A DNA stretch of 64,000 nucleotides from Hungatella hathewayi. GTDB taxonomy: Bacteria > Bacillota > Clostridia > Lachnospirales > Lachnospiraceae. The stretch's first letter is position 1, and each line of letters begins with the position of its first letter. This document shows, one piece after another, positions 18,155 through 26,796 of this stretch. The stretch is taken from contig CP102274.1 of NCBI GenBank assembly GCA_025149285.1, forward strand, positions 3,188,001 through 3,252,000, read 5' to 3'. The notes under the pieces are model-generated. The model did not search any database. It was not told the DNA's origin and saw nothing but the letters and a program-made list of their open reading frames with translations. Both the position numbers and the translations under genes were made by a program.

Positions 18155-19075
18155 ATGGAAGAAAAAAAGAAGAAAGGTCTTTCCTCGCGTCAGAAGAGAG
18201 TGATCCGCGACAATATGGTCGGTTATGCATTCATACTGCCGAATCTGATCGGCTACGCGATTTTTATCTTCATTCCCGTATGTTTTTCATTTGTATTAAG
18301 TGTTATGAAATGGGATGCCTCCCAGGCTCCCATGGAGTTTGTAGGGCTTGCCAATTTCGCTCAGATCTTTCAGGATGAGATCTTTATGAAGTCCTTCTGG
18401 AACACCATTGAGTATGCACTCATGACGGTCCTTCCGACTCTGGTGCTTTCCCTGCTTTTAGCCGTTCTTTTAAACAATAAGCTGAAGGGAATCGCCATTT
18501 TCCGTACGGCAATCTATTTCCCGTATATCGCCTCCATCGTGGCGGTGGGAGCTGTCTGGAACATGCTGTTTCAGCCGGATTTCGGACCGGTCAATGAATT
18601 TTTAAAATTTATAGGAATCGCCAAACCGCCCCGCTGGGTAGTGGATGTGAACTGGGCCATGGTGGCCATTTCCATCGTCAGTATCTGGAAATACATGGGA
18701 TATTACATGATTGTTTATCTGGCAGCCCTTCAGGGAATCTCGAGTTCCCTCTATGAAGCAGCCAGCATCGATGGTGCGAACGGCTGGCAGAAGCTTCGTT
18801 ACATAACGATTCCAATGCTGACACCTACCACATTCTTCGTCTTAATCATGCTGACGATCCAGTGTTTCAAGGTATTCGACTTAGTATACGTTATGACCGG
18901 CGGCGGTCCCGGCAATGCGACCAAGACCCTGGTCAACTATATCTATGAAAAAGCATTTACCAGCTGGCAGCTGGGGCCGGCAAGCGCAGGCGCAATCATC
19001 CTGTTCGCCGTTGTACTTGTCATCACGCTCATTCAGTTCACCGGTGAGAAAAAATGGTCTAAGGACTTAATGTAA
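18155..19075 (+). CDS. ABC sugar transporter permease, MalF/UgpA type
   Basis: Integral membrane permease of 306 residues with six predicted helices. The cytoplasmic EAA loop that docks the ATPase reads YEAASIDGANGWQKLRYI (about 206-223). The N-terminal tail is strongly basic and cytoplasmic. AGGAGG lies at 18141-18146. It is separated from the binding-protein gene by 175 bp containing a hairpin and followed 14 bp later by the second permease. No ATPase gene is in the operon, so an MsmX/UgpC-like shared ATPase elsewhere in the genome is presumably used. Confidence 0.93.
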   Translation: MEEKKKKGLSSRQKRVIRDNMVGYAFILPNLIGYAIFIFIPVCFSFVLSVMKWDASQAPMEFVGLANFAQIFQDEIFMKSFWNTIEYALMTVLPTLVLSLLLAVLLNNKLKGIAIFRTAIYFPYIASIVAVGAVWNMLFQPDFGPVNEFLKFIGIAKPPRWVVDVNWAMVAISIVSIWKYMGYYMIVYLAALQGISSSLYEAASIDGANGWQKLRYITIPMLTPTTFFVLIMLTIQCFKVFDLVYVMTGGGPGNATKTLVNYIYEKAFTSWQLGPASAGAIILFAVVLVITLIQFTGEKKWSKDLM

Positions 19076-19089
19076 AGGAGGGAAACGGT

Positions 19090-19917
19090 ATGCAGACAAA
19101 ACATAAATCATACAAAGGTCTCATCTATATTTTATTAGTTTTACTGTCATTATTCATGCTGGTTCCTTTCTACTGGATGGTGATTTCCTCCTTAAAGCTT
19201 AACAAGGACGTTTTCTCCATTCCCATGAAATGGTGGCCGGATACCATGCACTGGGATAACTACCAGATCATCTGGAAAAAGCTTCCCCTCATGACGTTCT
19301 TCTTAAATACGGCCAAGCTGACGATCTGCACCACGGTGATCCAGCTGTTCACCAGCTGTCTTGCGGCTTACGGCTTTACAAAGACGAAATTTAAGGGAAG
19401 AGATTTGATTTTCCTGATGTACGTTACCACCATTGCGGTTCCGTGGCAGGTATATATGATTCCCCAGTTCATTCTGATTTCCAAGATGGGATTAAATGAT
19501 ACTCATATCGGACTGATCCTGATGCAGGCATTCTCTGCATTCGGCGTATTCTTAATCCGTCAGTTCTATATCAGTATCCCGGATGAGCTCTGTGAGGCGG
19601 CCAGAATCGATGGCTTAAATGAGTTTGGTATCTTTTCAAGAATCGTGCTTCCGCTGGGAAAACCGGCGATGGCAACCCTGACGATCTTCACCTTCACCAA
19701 TGTGTGGAACGATTTTATGGGACCCCTCATTTACTTAAAGACAAAGGAATTAAAGACGATTCAGTTAGGTATCCGTATGTTTATTTCCCAGTATGGCGCC
19801 GACTACGCATGGATCATGGCAGCATCCGTCTGTTCCCTGATCCCGGTTGTCATCGTATTCTTAAGCTGTCAGAAGTTCTTCGTGGAAGGCGTGGCAGCAA
19901 GCGGAATTAAGGGATAA
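19090..19917 (+). CDS. ABC sugar transporter permease, MalG/UgpE type
   Basis: Second permease of the importer, 275 residues, with six predicted helices and the EAA loop CEAARIDGLNEFGIFSRI (about 175-192). The C-terminal end KFFVEGVAASGIKG is characteristic of the CUT1 MalG-like family. AAGGAGGG lies at 19075-19082, directly after the first permease. With the lipoprotein and first permease it forms a CUT1-type oligosaccharide importer lacking its own ATPase. Confidence 0.93.
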   Translation: MQTKHKSYKGLIYILLVLLSLFMLVPFYWMVISSLKLNKDVFSIPMKWWPDTMHWDNYQIIWKKLPLMTFFLNTAKLTICTTVIQLFTSCLAAYGFTKTKFKGRDLIFLMYVTTIAVPWQVYMIPQFILISKMGLNDTHIGLILMQAFSAFGVFLIRQFYISIPDELCEAARIDGLNEFGIFSRIVLPLGKPAMATLTIFTFTNVWNDFMGPLIYLKTKELKTIQLGIRMFISQYGADYAWIMAASVCSLIPVVIVFLSCQKFFVEGVAASGIKG

Positions 19918-19963
19918 AAAATAACAAAAACTTCGGACACGCTAATAATAAGGAGAATGAACT

Positions 19964-21142
19964 ATGGCACAGACCCTTGACACGATCCGGAACTATCCGG
20001 GCATGGAAGAGGGGATGATAACTACGGCGCTTGACGGCGCCGTAGCTGTTATCCGGGAAAATCTTCCAGTATTTACAGAAAAATTCCAGTCCTCCAACAG
20101 CTTTGGCGGTTTCTATGAACCGACGGAAAATGTGGAATGGACCACCGGCTTCTGGACCGGCTCCATCTGGCTGGCCTATGAGCATACCGGAGATGAGGCA
20201 TTCAAACAGGCCGCCGATATCCAGGTGGAAAGCTTTTTAGAACGGATTGAGAAGAAAATCGATGTCAATCACCACGATATGGGCTTCTTATATAGCCTGT
20301 CCTGTGTGGCAGCCTATAAGCTGACCGGTAATGAGCATGCTAAAAAAGCTGCACTTTTAGCTGCCGACCATCTGGCGGAGCGTTACAGGGAAAAAGGAAA
20401 CTTCCTTCAGGCCTGGGGAAATCCGGGCGAACCCAAAGAGTACCGCCTGATCATCGACTGCCTCTTGAACCTTCCGATCCTTTACTGGGCGACAGAGGTA
20501 ACAGGAGATGAGTCCTACGCGCAGAAAGCGGAAAATCACATCAAAACCGCTATGAAATGTATCTTAAGACCCGACAATTCCACGTACCATACCCATTTCT
20601 TTGATGTGGAGACCGGTGAGCCGACATACGGCGTCACACATCAGGGCAACCGGAACGGTTCCGCATGGGCGAGAGGCCAGGCGTGGGGCGTCTACGGCAT
20701 CGCTCTCAGCTACCGCTATTTAAAGAATCCGGAATACGTGGATTTATTCTGCCGTGTTACGGATTACTTTATCGAGCATCTGCCGGAAGATCTCGTTCCC
20801 TACTGGGATTTCGATTTCGATACGGGAAGCACAGAACCAAGAGATTCTTCCGCATCGGCCATCGCTGTCTGCGGAATCCTGGAGATGGCCAAATATTTAG
20901 ATCAGGAAAAGGCCGGCCGCTACTTAACGGCTGCGGACCGCATGCTGCGGGCTCTCGTGGATCGCTGCGCCAACACGGACATCACAAAATCCAACGGACT
21001 GCTGCTTCACGGTACGTATGCAAGGGATTCGAAGGAAAATACCTGCACGAACCGCGGTGTAGATGAATGCAATACATGGGGAGACTATTTCTATATGGAA
21101 GCCCTTACCCGGCTTTCGCAGGATTGGAAGTTATACTGGTAA
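19964..21142 (+). CDS. GH88 unsaturated glucuronyl hydrolase
   Basis: Hydrolase that removes the 4,5-unsaturated uronic acid left at the non-reducing end by polysaccharide lyases, usually from glycosaminoglycan disaccharides. The 392 residues match GH88 across the alpha6/alpha6 barrel: TTGFWTGSIWLAYEHTGD (60-77), HHDMGF with D105, RLIIDCLLNLP with D165, and WARGQAWGVYG (235-245). D105 and D165 correspond to the two catalytic aspartates of Bacillus UGL (D88 and D149). There is no signal peptide, so it acts in the cytoplasm after import. It lies between the permeases and a sulfatase, pointing to sulfated substrates. GH105 is the main alternative and fits less well. Confidence 0.92.
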   Translation: MAQTLDTIRNYPGMEEGMITTALDGAVAVIRENLPVFTEKFQSSNSFGGFYEPTENVEWTTGFWTGSIWLAYEHTGDEAFKQAADIQVESFLERIEKKIDVNHHDMGFLYSLSCVAAYKLTGNEHAKKAALLAADHLAERYREKGNFLQAWGNPGEPKEYRLIIDCLLNLPILYWATEVTGDESYAQKAENHIKTAMKCILRPDNSTYHTHFFDVETGEPTYGVTHQGNRNGSAWARGQAWGVYGIALSYRYLKNPEYVDLFCRVTDYFIEHLPEDLVPYWDFDFDTGSTEPRDSSASAIAVCGILEMAKYLDQEKAGRYLTAADRMLRALVDRCANTDITKSNGLLLHGTYARDSKENTCTNRGVDECNTWGDYFYMEALTRLSQDWKLYW

Positions 21143-21158
21143 AGGAGATGAGACATCC

Positions 21159-22574
21159 ATGAAAACCAATCTGCTGTATGTCTTCGCGGACCAGTGGCGC
21201 GCCGAGGCCGTAGGCTCTCTCGGAAGCGATCAGGTCGTAACGCCGAACATCGACCGTTTTTCAGAGGAAAGTGTCTGCTGTACCAACGCATACAGCACCT
21301 TTCCCTTATGTTCCCCGCACCGGGCCTCGCTCATGACGGGCAAATACCCGTTCCGCCTGGGGATGTGGACGAACTGCAAGATCGGCCTGGAGGAGAAGAT
21401 CATGTTAAAGCCCCAGGAGACGTGTATCGCCAATGTGTTAAAGGACGCCGGTTTCGCAACAGGTTATATCGGCAAATGGCACCTTGACGCGTCGGAACTC
21501 AATTTTAGTCCGCATCCAAAGTCCGGTGCAGGCGAGTGGGATGCCTATACGCCGCCGGGAGAGAGACGACAGGGCTTCGATTATTTCCTGTCCTATGGGG
21601 CATGTGACGATCATCTCGATCCCCATTACTGGCTGGATGATGAGACTCAGATAAAACCCGGCAAATGGTCTGCGGAATTTGAGACCGATAAAGCCATTGA
21701 ATATATGAATCAGAAGAAGGACGGAGAGGAACCGTTCGCTCTGTTTGTCTCCTATAATCCGCCGCACCTGCCGTATGAGCTGGTACCGGAGCGCTATTAT
21801 GAGAAATTTAAAAATCTGAAGGTTCACTACCGTCCCAATGTGCCGGAATCCATGCGGGAAGAGGGCGGTCTCTTAGAGACACAGACACGCCAGTACTTTG
21901 CTGCGGTTCATGGAATTGACGAGCAGTTTGGAAGAATCCTGGCATGGCTGAAGGAAAACGGCATGGAGGAGAAAACGCTTGTGGTTCTGTCCGCCGATCA
22001 CGGGGAAATGCTGGGGTCCCATGGACTTATGAGCAAGAATATCTGGTATGATGAGGCGCTTCACATCCCGCTGATATTCCGGCAGAAAGGAAGACTGAAG
22101 CCGGGGAAAAATGATGTGATCTTCGCAAGTCCTGACCACATGCCGACGCTCTTAGAGCTTCTGGATCTGGCTGTGCCGGAGACGTGTGAGGGATACAGCC
22201 ATGCCGATAGTCTGATCAGAGGCAGCGCAGTGCCCGGTGAACCGGAAGATATGCTGATCTGCTCCTATCCGGGAGGCGCGGATATGGTTGCCGCATTTTC
22301 GAAGCGTGGTCTGACACACAAGGCCTACGGCTGGCGGGGGATCAGAAACAGGCGGTATACTTATGTCATCACCAATGGCTACGCCCCCGATGAGCCCCAG
22401 AGAGAGTTTCTCTATGACAGAGAGCTTGATCCGTATGAAATGAATCCGGCTGCCATAGAGAAAGACTGTACAGATGAACGTATCCTGGCGTTTCGGGAAC
22501 GGCTTAAGGATTATCTGGAATTAACAGAAGACCCATTTCTCTGGGACAGACCCCGATGTGAAACGGTACAGTAA
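21159..22574 (+). CDS. Cys-type sulfatase (family S1)
   Basis: Type I sulfatase of 471 residues. The modification motif is C51-S-P-H-R55, where Cys becomes the catalytic formylglycine. The metal ligands include D11 in VFADQWR and the later ADHGEMLGSHG segment. Start at 21159 is preceded by AAAGGAG; the frame is open further upstream, into the GH88 gene, without a suitable start. No signal peptide is present, so desulfation would be cytoplasmic, matching the GH88 enzyme. A formylglycine-generating radical SAM maturase (anSME) is required and is not in this window. Substrate position (4-O, 6-O, 2-O or N-sulfate) cannot be told from sequence. Confidence 0.92.
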   Translation: MKTNLLYVFADQWRAEAVGSLGSDQVVTPNIDRFSEESVCCTNAYSTFPLCSPHRASLMTGKYPFRLGMWTNCKIGLEEKIMLKPQETCIANVLKDAGFATGYIGKWHLDASELNFSPHPKSGAGEWDAYTPPGERRQGFDYFLSYGACDDHLDPHYWLDDETQIKPGKWSAEFETDKAIEYMNQKKDGEEPFALFVSYNPPHLPYELVPERYYEKFKNLKVHYRPNVPESMREEGGLLETQTRQYFAAVHGIDEQFGRILAWLKENGMEEKTLVVLSADHGEMLGSHGLMSKNIWYDEALHIPLIFRQKGRLKPGKNDVIFASPDHMPTLLELLDLAVPETCEGYSHADSLIRGSAVPGEPEDMLICSYPGGADMVAAFSKRGLTHKAYGWRGIRNRRYTYVITNGYAPDEPQREFLYDRELDPYEMNPAAIEKDCTDERILAFRERLKDYLELTEDPFLWDRPRCETVQ

Positions 22575-22595
22575 CAGAAATGCAGGATGAAAATA

Positions 22596-22647
22596 CCGCC
22601 CTTTTGGTTTTGCTGAAGAGCTTACCAAAAGGGCGGCATTCTTTTTT
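22596..22647. terminator. Terminator of the ABC/GH88/sulfatase operon
   Basis: 12-bp perfect stem (22596-22607 with 22625-22636), 17-nt loop, then a T-run at 22642-22647. The convergent minus-strand gene ends 25 bp further on and may share it. Confidence 0.85.
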
Positions 22648-22671
22648 CAGGCAGCGGTACCGTACAGTCCG

Positions 22672-23511
22672 TCAGATATCCGCCGCCAGATTCTCTTGTA
22701 TTTCCCCAAATCGCCTCGTCGCCAGTTCGCTTGGCTCCCCCTTTTTACAGAAGGCCAGCTTAGCCAGCTTCGGCACGACCCGTTCCACCACAATCTGCCC
22801 GTCCACCGTTTTCTTTTCCAGCTCATGAAATGCTTCCAGGAAACGGGCATCCTTTCTGGCCCGTTCGTAGAAGGAGAGAACGTAGACGTACTCAAAAAGA
22901 TTATAGTTCCGGAACGGATATTCCACCTGCATAAACAGCGTTCCGATCCCGTAATGGCACGGACCGATCGGCTTCCGTATCGTCCAGTGATCCAGTAAAA
23001 ACTCCACCGCCCGGTCCAGCGCCGGTTCCCTGTTGATATAATCACTAAAGCGGAAGGCATTGAGTGCAAGAAGTGTTGGATGCGGATTGGAATACTCTGT
23101 TTCTGGGCCATGGCCAAAGGAAAACTTTCGGCATCTCCAGCCGCCGTCCTGATACTGGCTGTCCAGGAAGTAGCGGAATGTGGCCTTAAGCCGCTCATCC
23201 TCTCCATATCCCAGGCGGCACAGCACCTGCGCCGCACAGGCCGTATGACAGGGATAGATACTTCCCTTCGGATAGCACCGGATGCGGCCATCCTTCTGCC
23301 ATGCGCTGAAAATCAGCTCTGCAGCTTCCTTTAATACGGGTTCTTCCGGTTCCATCCCCAGTTCCATCAGATAGCTTACGCAGTCCAGTGTGGAAAACGG
23401 CGCCCCTTTCTGCAGCCGGTGGTCCGGTGTATCCCACAGCAGACCTCCCTGGTCGTAACGGTGGGAGAGGATTACTGCCGCATCCGCTTCGTACTTTTTA
23501 TCGACTGCCAT
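22672..23511 (-). CDS. Uncharacterised alpha/alpha-barrel protein, prenyltransferase/terpenoid-cyclase-like fold
   Basis: The 279-residue protein has no signal peptide or membrane segment. Repeated helical units with QDGGWRCR, KDGRIRCYPKGSIYPCH and HPTLLALNAFRF segments resemble the alpha6-alpha6 toroid of prenyltransferase/squalene-cyclase repeats. Several conserved Cys and His residues (CHTACAAQVLC) could bind a metal, but no known active-site signature is obvious. AGGAGGG precedes the ATG at 23511 on the minus strand. It is convergent with the sulfatase and 27 bp downstream of rqcH in the same direction. I cannot assign a reaction. Confidence 0.75.
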   Translation of the reverse strand: MAVDKKYEADAAVILSHRYDQGGLLWDTPDHRLQKGAPFSTLDCVSYLMELGMEPEEPVLKEAAELIFSAWQKDGRIRCYPKGSIYPCHTACAAQVLCRLGYGEDERLKATFRYFLDSQYQDGGWRCRKFSFGHGPETEYSNPHPTLLALNAFRFSDYINREPALDRAVEFLLDHWTIRKPIGPCHYGIGTLFMQVEYPFRNYNLFEYVYVLSFYERARKDARFLEAFHELEKKTVDGQIVVERVVPKLAKLAFCKKGEPSELATRRFGEIQENLAADI

Positions 23512-23538
23512 TTTCTTCCCTCCTGTGGCGTTTCCTGA

Positions 23539-25296
23539 TTAATGATTCTTTTTTTCGCTGACTTCCTCAAGAAGCAGCTTCGGCTCAGCTACCAGAGAGT
23601 AGTTCGTATGGTAAATGACAAATCCCGGGGCGCCGCCGGCCACCTTCCGGATATGCTTTCTCTGGATGTAATCGATCTCCACCTTCTCATTCTCCCGGCC
23701 CTTGGAATAGTAAGCAGCCAGGGAACCGGCTTCCTCAAATACATGGTCGGGCAGTTCTTTCCCTTCTGTCTTCACAATGACGTGGGAACCAGGAATACCC
23801 TTTGCATGGAACCACCAGTCGCCGCCATTTGCCAGCTTGAAGGTAAGTTCGTCGTTCTGGTAGTTGTTCTTGCCGACGTAGATGTGGAATCCGTCGGAGG
23901 TAATATAGTGGAACGGCCGGCTCGTAATCTTCGGTTTCTTATCACCGGCGCGCCTGTGTTTGATGTAGCCGTATTCCATCAGTTCTTCCTTGATCTGAAC
24001 GAGGTCTTCCTCCTTCAGCGCAATATCGAGCGCGGCGCTGACCGATTCCAGATGATCGATTTCCCGCTTTGTATCCTGCGTCTGTTCCGAGAGGGCCTCA
24101 TAGGTTCGTTTCAGCTTATTGTACTTATCAAAAAACTTCTGAGAATTTTCCCTGGCGGTCAGCTGGTCATCCAGCGGAATTGTGATTTCTTCATTGGTGT
24201 AGTAGTTTAAGCAGGTCAGCTTTTTTTCTCCGCCTTCCAGTTCGTAGCCGTACGTGTTGAGCAGTTCGCCGTAGACCTTGTACTTGTCCCTTTTCTCCGT
24301 ATCTTTTAACTGCTTCATCTGCAGATCATACTTTTTATAATTTCTCTCCAGCGCAGTCTGAACGATTTTCCGCAGGTCTGCAGACTTCTGACGGATTCTC
24401 GTCAAAACATTCCGGGAGGCATAGTATTCCTCTAATAAAGTGCTGATGGAATCATAGGTCACGGTCGAATAACCGTCCCCGTCATAACAGGTGAGCGGGA
24501 GAGCGGAAAATTCCACCGGCTCATTCTGGTGATAGATAATGTTTGGAGTGAAGCTGTGCGTTCTCACATCATCCATCATAAGCGAAAACATATGGCAGAG
24601 ATGGATCAGCTCCGCCTCCGACAGTTCGTTGGCTGAAACGTCACCGTCGATGGAGGCAAGCTGGCAAAGCTCCGTACCGATGATGGGGCTGATGCCTGTC
24701 AGCTTCATATAGAGCGCTTTCTGAACCGGCGCAGCCGTGTGGCCGATCAGTTCCATAAATTCCGTCTCCGATATAGTGAGCGGGTCCTTTTTCTCCACCG
24801 TCTGAGGAATAAAATAGGGACGGCCGGGCAGAACCTCGCGAACGGAGCTGACCTGCGCGGATATATGCTTAATGCTGTCGAGAATCACGTCCTCCTCATT
24901 GCAGAAGATAATGTTGCTGTGCTTGCCCATGATCTCGATATAGAGTCTCTTTATCCGCTTATCCCCCAGTTCATCGAGATGCTCGACCTCCAGGCAGATG
25001 ATTCGTTCCAGTCCAGGCTGGCTGACTCTGATAATGCGGCCGTTTCCGATGTGTTTTCTCAGAAGCATACAGAAATTGGGGGCCGTTAACGGGCTCTGTT
25101 TGTTCCGCTCCGTAAAATAGAGAAGCGGCAGACTGGCGCTCGCAGATATGAGCAGGCGCCACGTGTTTTTCTGATTCTTAACGGTAAACAGCAGTTCATC
25201 CTTTTCCGGCTGGGCGATCTTCGCAATCTTTCCGCCCTCCAGACGAGTTTTCAGTTCTGCTTTGAGACTGGCCATTACAATTCCGTCTAATGCCAT
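23539..25296 (-). CDS. rqcH: Ribosome quality control protein RqcH (NFACT family)
   Basis: Bacterial NEMF/Rqc2 homologue, which binds split 60S-like (50S) subunits carrying stalled peptidyl-tRNA and directs C-terminal alanine tailing. The 585 residues show the NFACT-N domain (MALDGIVMASL onward), the LGDKR segment near residue 110, helix-hairpin-helix and coiled-coil regions (about 280-430), and the NFACT-R domain with FHIYVGKNNYQND, GGDWWFHAKGIPGSHV and HVIVKTEG. This family was formerly annotated as a fibronectin-binding protein (FbpA). It has no signal peptide. A GAGGT ribosome site lies upstream on the minus strand. Annotation is secure. Confidence 0.95.
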   Translation of the reverse strand: MALDGIVMASLKAELKTRLEGGKIAKIAQPEKDELLFTVKNQKNTWRLLISASASLPLLYFTERNKQSPLTAPNFCMLLRKHIGNGRIIRVSQPGLERIICLEVEHLDELGDKRIKRLYIEIMGKHSNIIFCNEEDVILDSIKHISAQVSSVREVLPGRPYFIPQTVEKKDPLTISETEFMELIGHTAAPVQKALYMKLTGISPIIGTELCQLASIDGDVSANELSEAELIHLCHMFSLMMDDVRTHSFTPNIIYHQNEPVEFSALPLTCYDGDGYSTVTYDSISTLLEEYYASRNVLTRIRQKSADLRKIVQTALERNYKKYDLQMKQLKDTEKRDKYKVYGELLNTYGYELEGGEKKLTCLNYYTNEEITIPLDDQLTARENSQKFFDKYNKLKRTYEALSEQTQDTKREIDHLESVSAALDIALKEEDLVQIKEELMEYGYIKHRRAGDKKPKITSRPFHYITSDGFHIYVGKNNYQNDELTFKLANGGDWWFHAKGIPGSHVIVKTEGKELPDHVFEEAGSLAAYYSKGRENEKVEIDYIQRKHIRKVAGGAPGFVIYHTNYSLVAEPKLLLEEVSEKKNH

Positions 25297-25332
25297 TGTT
25301 GTACCTCTATTCTTTTCAATGTTTATGTCTTT

Positions 25333-25743
25333 CTAATTTTCATGATCGTCAAACGGGTGAAAGTCCTCATCTGCGTCGCCGTCTTCGCCGTGGTTCATGA
25401 ATTCCCTGGCGCTGACGCGGTTTCTCATGCGTTCTTCCTCCACTTTTTCAGACAGCATCTCTTTTACATGGTCACTGTCCTTTATATTGGTAATTTTCAA
25501 GCATTTTAAATCGAGATCTGTACTGTCAATATGAATCGTCCCCAGTCCAAAAATCCTCTGGATGATATTTTTGCTCAGACTGATATTTAAAATGCGGTAG
25601 AGGCGTACCTCTTCTTCCTTTGTATTGAAGAAACCGGTTTCTACAAAAAGGCGGCCCTCATCCATTCCATATTTCGTAAAGGTCCATGGGAGTCCGCACC
25701 AGAGGCGCTTTCTATCGTACCAGATCATACTTTCCTTCTTCAT
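25333..25743 (-). CDS. PH-domain-containing protein (bPH2-like)
   Basis: Small cytoplasmic protein of 136 residues. The segment TGFFNTKEEEVRLYRILNISLSKNIIQRIFGLGTIHIDS (read in parts) is the beta-strand and loop pattern of bacterial PH domains of the DUF304/bPH2 type, here without the usual membrane helices. The acidic C-terminus (DGDADEDFHPFDDHEN) is low-complexity. AAGGAGA precedes the start on the minus strand. It has its own promoter and shares the direction of rqcH. Specific function unknown. Confidence 0.8.
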   Translation of the reverse strand: MKKESMIWYDRKRLWCGLPWTFTKYGMDEGRLFVETGFFNTKEEEVRLYRILNISLSKNIIQRIFGLGTIHIDSTDLDLKCLKITNIKDSDHVKEMLSEKVEEERMRNRVSAREFMNHGEDGDADEDFHPFDDHEN

Positions 25744-25784
25744 AGCTGTTCTCCTTTATCGTTCAACTGACTGAAACTGGATAT

Positions 25785-25813
25785 ATTATACTATGGAATA
25801 CCCCTTTCGTCCA
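25785..25813 (-). promoter_or_regulatory. Promoter of the PH-domain gene
   Basis: Minus strand: -35 TGGACG (25813-25808), 17-bp spacer, -10 TATAAT (25790-25785). The -35 box matches the consensus at four of six positions. Confidence 0.5.
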
Positions 25814-25835
25814 GTTTTGCCCTCCAGAAAACTAT

Positions 25836-25864
25836 TTGACTTGTTTTTTATTATGACTTATAAT
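25836..25864 (+). promoter_or_regulatory. Sigma-A promoter of the yicC-gmk-rpoZ operon
   Basis: -35 TTGACT (25836-25841), 17-bp spacer, -10 TATAAT (25859-25864). The -10 overlaps an in-frame ATG at 25863, which shows that the real yicC start must be downstream, at 25899. Confidence 0.8.
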
Positions 25865-25898
25865 GGATGGTATCTATGGCGAAAGGAAGGCACAAGGA

Positions 25899-26777
25899 AT
25901 GATAAAAAGCATGACAGGTTTTGGAAGATTCGAAACCGTCACGGATGAATATAAGATTTCCGTCGAGATGAAGGCGGTAAATCACAGATATCTGGATTTA
26001 AGCATCAAGATGCCAAAGAAGTTCAATTATTTTGAAGCCGGAATCAGGAATCTGCTGAAGAATTATATCCAGCGCGGAAAAGTCGACGTGTTTATTACGT
26101 ATGAAGATTACACGGAGAACAAGCTGTGCTTGAAGTATAACAGCGCGCTTGCCGCAGAATACATGGATTACTTTGCCAGGATGGAGACTCAGTTTGGTAT
26201 ACGAAATGACGTGACAGTATCCACGCTTTCCAGATGTCCGGAGGTTCTCTCCATGGAGGATGTTCCGGAAGACGAGGAGCATATGTGGAAGCTTCTTTCC
26301 GAGACGGTCGAAGAGGCAGCCCGCAGGTTTGTGGAAACACGAGTTACAGAGGGAGATCATTTAAAGGCTGATTTACAGGGCAAGTTAAACTACATGACCA
26401 GTCTTGTGGACTTTATCGAGGAGCGCTCCCCGCGGATTATCGAGGAGTACCGCGCCAAGCTGGAAGACAAGGTAAAAGAACTGCTTGCAAATACCACCAT
26501 CGATGAAGGACGAATCGCCACAGAAGTGACTATTTTTGCCGATAAGATCTGTGTGGATGAAGAAACTGTACGTTTGAGAAGCCACATTGAGAATACGAAG
26601 GTTGAGCTGGAGGCCGGCGGAAGCGTAGGAAGAAAGCTGGATTTTATCGCCCAGGAGATGAACCGGGAGGCCAACACGATTTTATCGAAGGCCAATGATT
26701 TGGAGATTTCAGACAAGGCCATTGCGCTGAAGACCGAGATCGAGAAGGTAAGAGAACAGATTCAGAACATAGAATAA
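25899..26777 (+). CDS. yicC: YicC/YloC family endoribonuclease
   Basis: The 292-residue protein begins MIKSMTGFGR, the family hallmark, and ends with the conserved DFIAQEMNREANTILSKAND and EIEKVREQIQNIE segments. YicC proteins are ribonucleases that in E. coli act on the small RNA RyhB; the clostridial target is unknown. The start at 25899 has AAGGAAGG eight bases upstream; an upstream ATG at 25863 sits in the -10 box and is rejected. It is the first gene of the operon with gmk and rpoZ, as in Bacillus, but the small remA gene usually placed between yicC and gmk is absent. Confidence 0.93.
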   Translation: MIKSMTGFGRFETVTDEYKISVEMKAVNHRYLDLSIKMPKKFNYFEAGIRNLLKNYIQRGKVDVFITYEDYTENKLCLKYNSALAAEYMDYFARMETQFGIRNDVTVSTLSRCPEVLSMEDVPEDEEHMWKLLSETVEEAARRFVETRVTEGDHLKADLQGKLNYMTSLVDFIEERSPRIIEEYRAKLEDKVKELLANTTIDEGRIATEVTIFADKICVDEETVRLRSHIENTKVELEAGGSVGRKLDFIAQEMNREANTILSKANDLEISDKAIALKTEIEKVREQIQNIE

Positions 26778-26796
26778 AAAGCAAAGGTGGAAACTT

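Noticed and set aside
23542..24210. 222-codon plus-strand open frame opposite rqcH
   Set aside because: Shadow of rqcH; no start signal and no recognisable domain.
25863..25898. Upstream in-frame ATG as the yicC start
   Set aside because: It lies in the -10 box of the promoter, and the family N-terminus MIKSMTGFGR begins at 25899.
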